From Chloroflexi bacterium UBA4733 (GTDB taxonomy: Bacteria > Chloroflexota > UBA4733), in contig DHIZ01000324.1 of NCBI GenBank assembly GCA_002404055.1, positions 1-8,820 of the forward strand: a stretch of DNA of 8,820 nt, in the 5' to 3' direction. Position 1 is the first letter of the stretch; the number at the start of each line of letters is the position of its first letter. A program made the position numbers and the translations under genes. The notes below the pieces were generated by a model that was given only the letters and a program-made list of their open reading frames with translations, had not been told where the DNA came from and did not search any database. This document shows, piece after piece, positions 6,206 to 8,820 of the stretch.

Positions 6206-6403
6206 TCAGGCTTTCACATCAGTAATGGCGTTCGTGAGGTCCTCGTTGGGATCCAGGCCGCCATGATCCTGCAGTGTCGCCGGTAGACGGAAGGTCGGTC
6301 CGCTTCTCAACCGAGACCAGAGCGTCTCCTCACCCAGGAGCATCGTGCCGCAGACCTTGTGCAGGTTGCACCCCACGCGGGTAACGCGCCGGCGATCTGT
6401 TTG
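6206..6403 (-). pseudogene. Possible decayed or partial coding segment of unknown family
   Basis: The 392-nt interval between the ROK start and the acetyltransferase stop has no recognisable gene. One minus-strand frame ending at TGA 6208-6206 stays open and reads plausibly as protein, for example GTMLLGEETLWSRLRSGPTF and LQDHGGLDPNEDLTNAITDV near its end. The only ATG in the readable part (6343) gives 45 aa with a poor ribosome site. A second frame (MPYGKQIAGALPAW, ATG near 6412) also looks protein-like before it degenerates, so a frameshifted remnant is possible. I do not recognise the family. Confidence 0.25.
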
Positions 6404-6419
6404 CCATACGGCATAACGG

Positions 6420-6935
6420 CTATGACAGGTCCTGGTAATACGTCACGCTGGGTAGACCCAGCCGGAAGCCCGCCCTGGTATAGGCCGCCCGGGCCGGAGC
6501 GTGGCCCTCGTCCCACCCAGTCGTGACCTTCGCCGCGCACATCCCGGCGCCTCGCATGCGCTCCAACACGGCCCGATACATGGCCACGGCAATGCCGCGT
6601 CCCTGCCAGGCCGGGTCCACCGCGTTGTTGCCGATCTCCCCAACCTCACGCTCGGCATCCAGCCGGAAGGTGACAAACCCGACGACGCCTTCCGGTACTG
6701 TCGCCACCAGCGCCCGCTCCGGGTGCTCGCGTACCACTGCGGTGACCGCGGCCGCCTTGTCTCCTTGCCACGTTGGGAACAGGAAGTCGTGCAGCGCAGC
6801 GCCGAGGATAGTCCGATAGGAGTCGTGGATGCGCTCCCAGGCGGCCACGGCCAGCGCGGCGCAACGCTCGGCATCCTCTGGCCGGGCCGGCCGCAACTGC
6901 CAGGCCGGTTCCAGGTCAGATCGGGGAGACGCCAT
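6420..6935 (-). CDS. GNAT family N-acetyltransferase
   Basis: A 171-aa protein with a complete GNAT fold. The N-terminal part is LRPARPEDAERCAALAVAAW (14-33). Motif A is NNAVDPAWQGRGIAVAMY (103-120), in which QGRGIA forms the acetyl-CoA pyrophosphate loop. Motif B ends in ARAAYTRAGFRLG (148-160). It would transfer acetyl from acetyl-CoA to an amine that cannot be predicted. The stop of the upstream solute-binding protein (TAG, 6940-6938) runs into GTG-ATG, so the start is GTG 6938 or ATG 6935; I prefer ATG because AGAAGG lies 7 nt upstream. Contact of stop and start means translational coupling with the binding protein, although a link to sugar uptake is not obvious. The ending YYQDLS* looks natural and the length is normal. 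Confidence 0.88.
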   Translation of the reverse strand: MASPRSDLEPAWQLRPARPEDAERCAALAVAAWERIHDSYRTILGAALHDFLFPTWQGDKAAAVTAVVREHPERALVATVPEGVVGFVTFRLDAEREVGEIGNNAVDPAWQGRGIAVAMYRAVLERMRGAGMCAAKVTTGWDEGHAPARAAYTRAGFRLGLPSVTYYQDLS

Positions 6936-6937
6936 CA

Positions 6938-8368
6938 CTACGCCTTCTTGGCGAGCGCGGCGTTCATGGCCGGCATGGCCCCCTTGATGGCGTCGAAGGC
7001 CGTCGTGGTGCCGGCCGCCACCTGTTTGTAGGCCGCGCCGAAGGCTTTATTGATGTCGTTGTAGGTGCTGGGCTCCGGGAAGCCGACCACGCGGTCGGAG
7101 GCTTCGCTATAGACTGCCGCGCTCTCCCAGGGATAGAGTGACTGCTTGAACTCCACCGACGCAGCGATCGACTGCCGCGAGGGCACGGACCGCTTCAGGG
7201 CAAAGCCGATGACCTGCGCCTCCTTCTGCGTCACCCAGTTGGCATAGCCCCAGGCTTCCTCCTGGTGCTTGGCGGCCTGGTAGAGTGGGAAGGCATTGGG
7301 GCCGTTCCGGCAGAAGCGGCCTTTGACGCCCTTGGGCAGCCCCGCGAGGCCGATATCGAAGTGGACATCCTTGAAACCGGGCACGTCGCCGCGGATGCCG
7401 TACGAGACCGCCTGGTTGTCTTTAACGAAGTTCCCGCCCACGACGCGGTATTTGGCGCTGAGGTCCGCCTGGAACTGGACGGCGTCCACCGCCGGCGTCT
7501 GGTCGAGCAGCATCGTCGTCATCTGCTCGTCCCATACCGCCCCGCCGTTCCCCCAGATAGCCACGTTCATCCAGTGCAGGGAGGACGAGGTGCCGCCGTA
7601 GCCGAAGGTCTTCGTGCTCGGATCGCTACCTTGCGTGAGCTTCTGCGCCACCTCCAGCAGTGTCTCCCAGGTCCAGTTGCCTTCCTGGTCGTAGATGTCC
7701 GGTGTTTTCACGCCCTGCTTCTGAAACAGCGTCCTATTGAAGTAGGTGACCGATGGTCCAGAGTAATAGGGCAGCCCGTAGTACTTGCCCTTGTACAGAA
7801 AGTAATCCAGCGTCGTCTGGTAGAAGTCGGGGATGTTCGCCGTCTTGTCCTGCGCGGCGAACGGCTCGATGGGGGCGAGCAGCCCCTTGGCGGCGAAGCC
7901 GGCCAGGTAGGCGGGATGGACGTAGGAGAGGTCCGGCGGCGTACCCCCGGCGACCATCGCCGTGATCTTGTCGTAAAAGGCGTTGTCCTCGGGCAGCAGT
8001 GTGCCGTCGATGGTGACGTCGGGGTGCAGCTCGTGGTAGCGCTGCATCCACTGGACGTGCTCTTCCTTCTCGCCCGGATCAGCGACGTAGAGGAGCACGA
8101 CCGCCACGCTCTTGCCGGCTGGTTGCGCGGCCGGTGGCGTCGGGGCAGTCGTCGGCACACGGGGCGCAGCCGCGCTCAATGATACGGCAGGCGTCGGGGC
8201 AGTCGTCGGCACACGGGGCGCAGCCGCGCTCAATGATACGGCAGACGTCGCGGCACTCGTGCCGCCACAGGCCGCAAGGAACACCGCGGCCCCGGCAGTC
8301 GTCGCGGCACCGGTGAGCAGGCGGCGGCGAGAAAGCGAATATGAAAGTGCTCGCCTGGCTACAGTCAT
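6938..8368 (-). CDS. ABC transporter family 1 extracellular solute-binding lipoprotein (Tat-type signal)
   Basis: A 476-aa sugar-binding lipoprotein acting on the outer face of the membrane. The signal peptide has a twin-arginine motif SRRRLL (13-18), a hydrophobic stretch and a lipobox LAAC (31-34), so Cys34 should be lipidated. Residues 35-86 are a Ser/Ala/Thr/Pro linker with an exact 18-residue tandem repeat (43-60 and 61-78). The binding domain shows AGGTPPDLSYVHPAYLA (140-156), YYGLPYYSGPSVTYFNRTLF (196-215), WTWETLLEVAQKLT (232-245) and EEAWGYANWVTQKEAQ (370-385), all typical of carbohydrate-specific (CUT1-like) proteins. ATG 8368 has GGAGG 6 nt upstream. A near-consensus promoter lies about 70 nt further up. 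No permease or ATPase gene follows; a GNAT gene is coupled instead. The ligand is unknown, but the position beside sugar oxidoreductases suggests a sugar or glycoside. Confidence 0.92.
   Translation of the reverse strand: MTVARRALSYSLSRRRLLTGAATTAGAAVFLAACGGTSAATSAVSLSAAAPRVPTTAPTPAVSLSAAAPRVPTTAPTPPAAQPAGKSVAVVLLYVADPGEKEEHVQWMQRYHELHPDVTIDGTLLPEDNAFYDKITAMVAGGTPPDLSYVHPAYLAGFAAKGLLAPIEPFAAQDKTANIPDFYQTTLDYFLYKGKYYGLPYYSGPSVTYFNRTLFQKQGVKTPDIYDQEGNWTWETLLEVAQKLTQGSDPSTKTFGYGGTSSSLHWMNVAIWGNGGAVWDEQMTTMLLDQTPAVDAVQFQADLSAKYRVVGGNFVKDNQAVSYGIRGDVPGFKDVHFDIGLAGLPKGVKGRFCRNGPNAFPLYQAAKHQEEAWGYANWVTQKEAQVIGFALKRSVPSRQSIAASVEFKQSLYPWESAAVYSEASDRVVGFPEPSTYNDINKAFGAAYKQVAAGTTTAFDAIKGAMPAMNAALAKKA
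8136..8243. repeat. Exact 54-bp tandem duplication in the lipoprotein linker
   Basis: Two adjacent 54-bp copies (8136-8189 and 8190-8243) are identical base for base and keep frame, encoding AVSLSAAAPRVPTTAPTP twice. A third degenerate copy may begin at 8244 (14 of the first 17 bases match). Complete identity, including third positions, points to a recent slippage or unequal exchange event. Confidence 0.97.
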
Positions 8369-8441
8369 GGACGTCCTCCCTACTGGCCTACTGGTGGTGA
8401 TTGCATACGAACCAGATCGCGGACCCCGAATGGACCGACTG

Positions 8442-8454
8442 CAGTCTACGACTG
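8442..8454. promoter_or_regulatory. Operator-like palindrome over the -10 box of the lipoprotein promoter
   Basis: CAGTC-TAC-GACTG is a perfect inverted repeat with 5-nt arms and a 3-nt centre. It covers the whole -10 hexamer, where a repressor would block RNA polymerase. The protein that might bind is unknown; the ROK regulator is one candidate. Confidence 0.35.
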
Positions 8455-8471
8455 AGTAGCAGGTTTGTCAA
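8443..8471 (-). promoter_or_regulatory. Strong sigma70-type promoter of the solute-binding lipoprotein gene
   Basis: The minus strand has a perfect TTGACA (8471-8466), a 17-nt spacer and TAGACT (8448-8443). The expected start near 8436 gives a leader of about 68 nt before the ATG at 8368. This is the best promoter in the window. Confidence 0.7.
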
Positions 8472-8494
8472 TATCCTGGACGAATCGGCAGTTT

Positions 8495-8506
8495 CACAAT
8501 GTTGTG
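8495..8506. promoter_or_regulatory. Short inverted repeat upstream of the lipoprotein promoter
   Basis: CACAA-TG-TTGTG has 5-nt arms and lies 24-35 nt upstream of the -35 box, a position used by activators. It is short enough to be chance. Confidence 0.2.
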
Positions 8507-8629
8507 CTCCGGACCAGCGAGGCGAAATCACTTGAGACCGCCCGATGGAGGTGGGGGCGGCGAGCGTCCGCCGCCACGTGGTGCAATCCGATATCGTCCG
8601 CATACCAGGCGGCGATACGCCCTGCGCGG

Positions 8630-8783
8630 TCCAGAAGCGGAGCTGGTCGGCCTGGCCGAACGCGCCGCCGCGGCCGGCCGCTGGACAATTCTCACCTTCC
8701 ACGGCATCAACCAGGGCCACCTCGCGGTGGCTGACGTGGATCTGCGGGAGCTGGTCGACCACCTGCGCCGGCGTGTTCATCCT
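8630..8783 (+). pseudogene. C-terminal fragment resembling a polysaccharide deacetylase
   Basis: The + strand frame ending at TGA (8793-8795) reads AELVGLAERAAAAGRWTILT then FHGINQGHLAVADVDLREL then VDHLRRR, with strongly GC-rich third positions. The pattern 'AA..G.W.I..FHGI..GHL.V....L..L.DHL' resembles the C-terminal part of polysaccharide deacetylase (carbohydrate esterase 4-like) proteins as I know them. Upstream in this frame (8499-8625) the sequence is low-complexity Arg/Gly/Pro and unlike the rest. Downstream, the last residues VHPHNS do not continue the family pattern, so both ends look broken. It is divergent from the lipoprotein gene and lies upstream of its promoter. The family call is tentative; that the stretch was coding is better supported. 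Confidence 0.45.
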
Positions 8784-8820
8784 CATAATAGCTGAGACGC
8801 CAGTAGAGTATCCGATGCAA

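Noticed and set aside
7265..8182. 305-codon plus-strand open frame
   Set aside because: It lies wholly antisense to the well-supported lipoprotein gene and shows mirror-codon composition only.
8388..8786. 132-codon minus-strand open frame upstream of the lipoprotein
   Set aside because: It overlaps the strong promoter and runs antisense to the deacetylase-like stretch; it has no ribosome site and no recognisable motif.
1..8820. CRISPR arrays, tRNA or rRNA genes, transposases, phage genes
   Set aside because: I saw no regularly spaced repeats, no tRNA-like cloverleaf, no rRNA sequence and no integrase or transposase motifs. The only clear tandem repeat is coding.

Overview
The window is high-GC by eye, with GC-rich third codon positions. 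It holds seven intact protein genes plus at least two gene remnants. A Tat/lipobox family 1 solute-binding protein, paired Gfo/Idh/MocA dehydrogenases, a COG1082-type sugar isomerase and a ROK regulator together suggest a Gram-positive-like or monoderm soil or thermophile lineage. Chloroflexota (Thermomicrobia-like) is my best guess, with Actinobacteria possible. This taxonomic call is inference only.

Layout: at the left a PLP-dependent D-serine dehydratase / D-threonine aldolase family gene runs on the + strand (109-1158). It converges on a long minus-strand catabolic cluster. In transcription order that cluster is: ROK regulator (6027-4777), Gfo/Idh/MocA oxidoreductase 1 (4632-3613), a short interval with a C-terminal solute-binding-protein remnant, a hairpin and a candidate promoter (3378-3612), a TIM-barrel sugar isomerase/epimerase (3377-2517), and Gfo/Idh/MocA oxidoreductase 2 (2530-1337). 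The last gene overlaps the isomerase by 14 nt and starts at TTG. Further upstream, separated by a non-coding or decayed stretch (6028-6419), lies a second minus-strand unit: a solute-binding lipoprotein (8368-6938) followed, with touching stop and start codons, by a GNAT acetyltransferase (6935-6420). A near-consensus promoter (TTGACA-17-TAGACT) drives this unit. The right edge (about 8630-8783, + strand) holds what looks like the C-terminal part of a polysaccharide-deacetylase-like gene.

Reading: this is a carbohydrate uptake and oxidation locus. A lipoprotein captures a sugar or glycoside. Two NAD(P)-dependent Gfo/Idh/MocA proteins and a TIM-barrel isomerase would oxidise and rearrange it. 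The ROK protein has a winged-helix N-terminus and has lost the kinase aspartate, so it is probably the sugar-responsive repressor. No ABC permease or ATPase gene lies in the window. The substrate cannot be named from sequence alone. The most interesting points are the solute-binding-protein remnant inside the operon, the exact 54-bp duplication in the lipoprotein linker, the missing EKP lysine in oxidoreductase 2, and the operator-like repeats upstream of the ROK gene.
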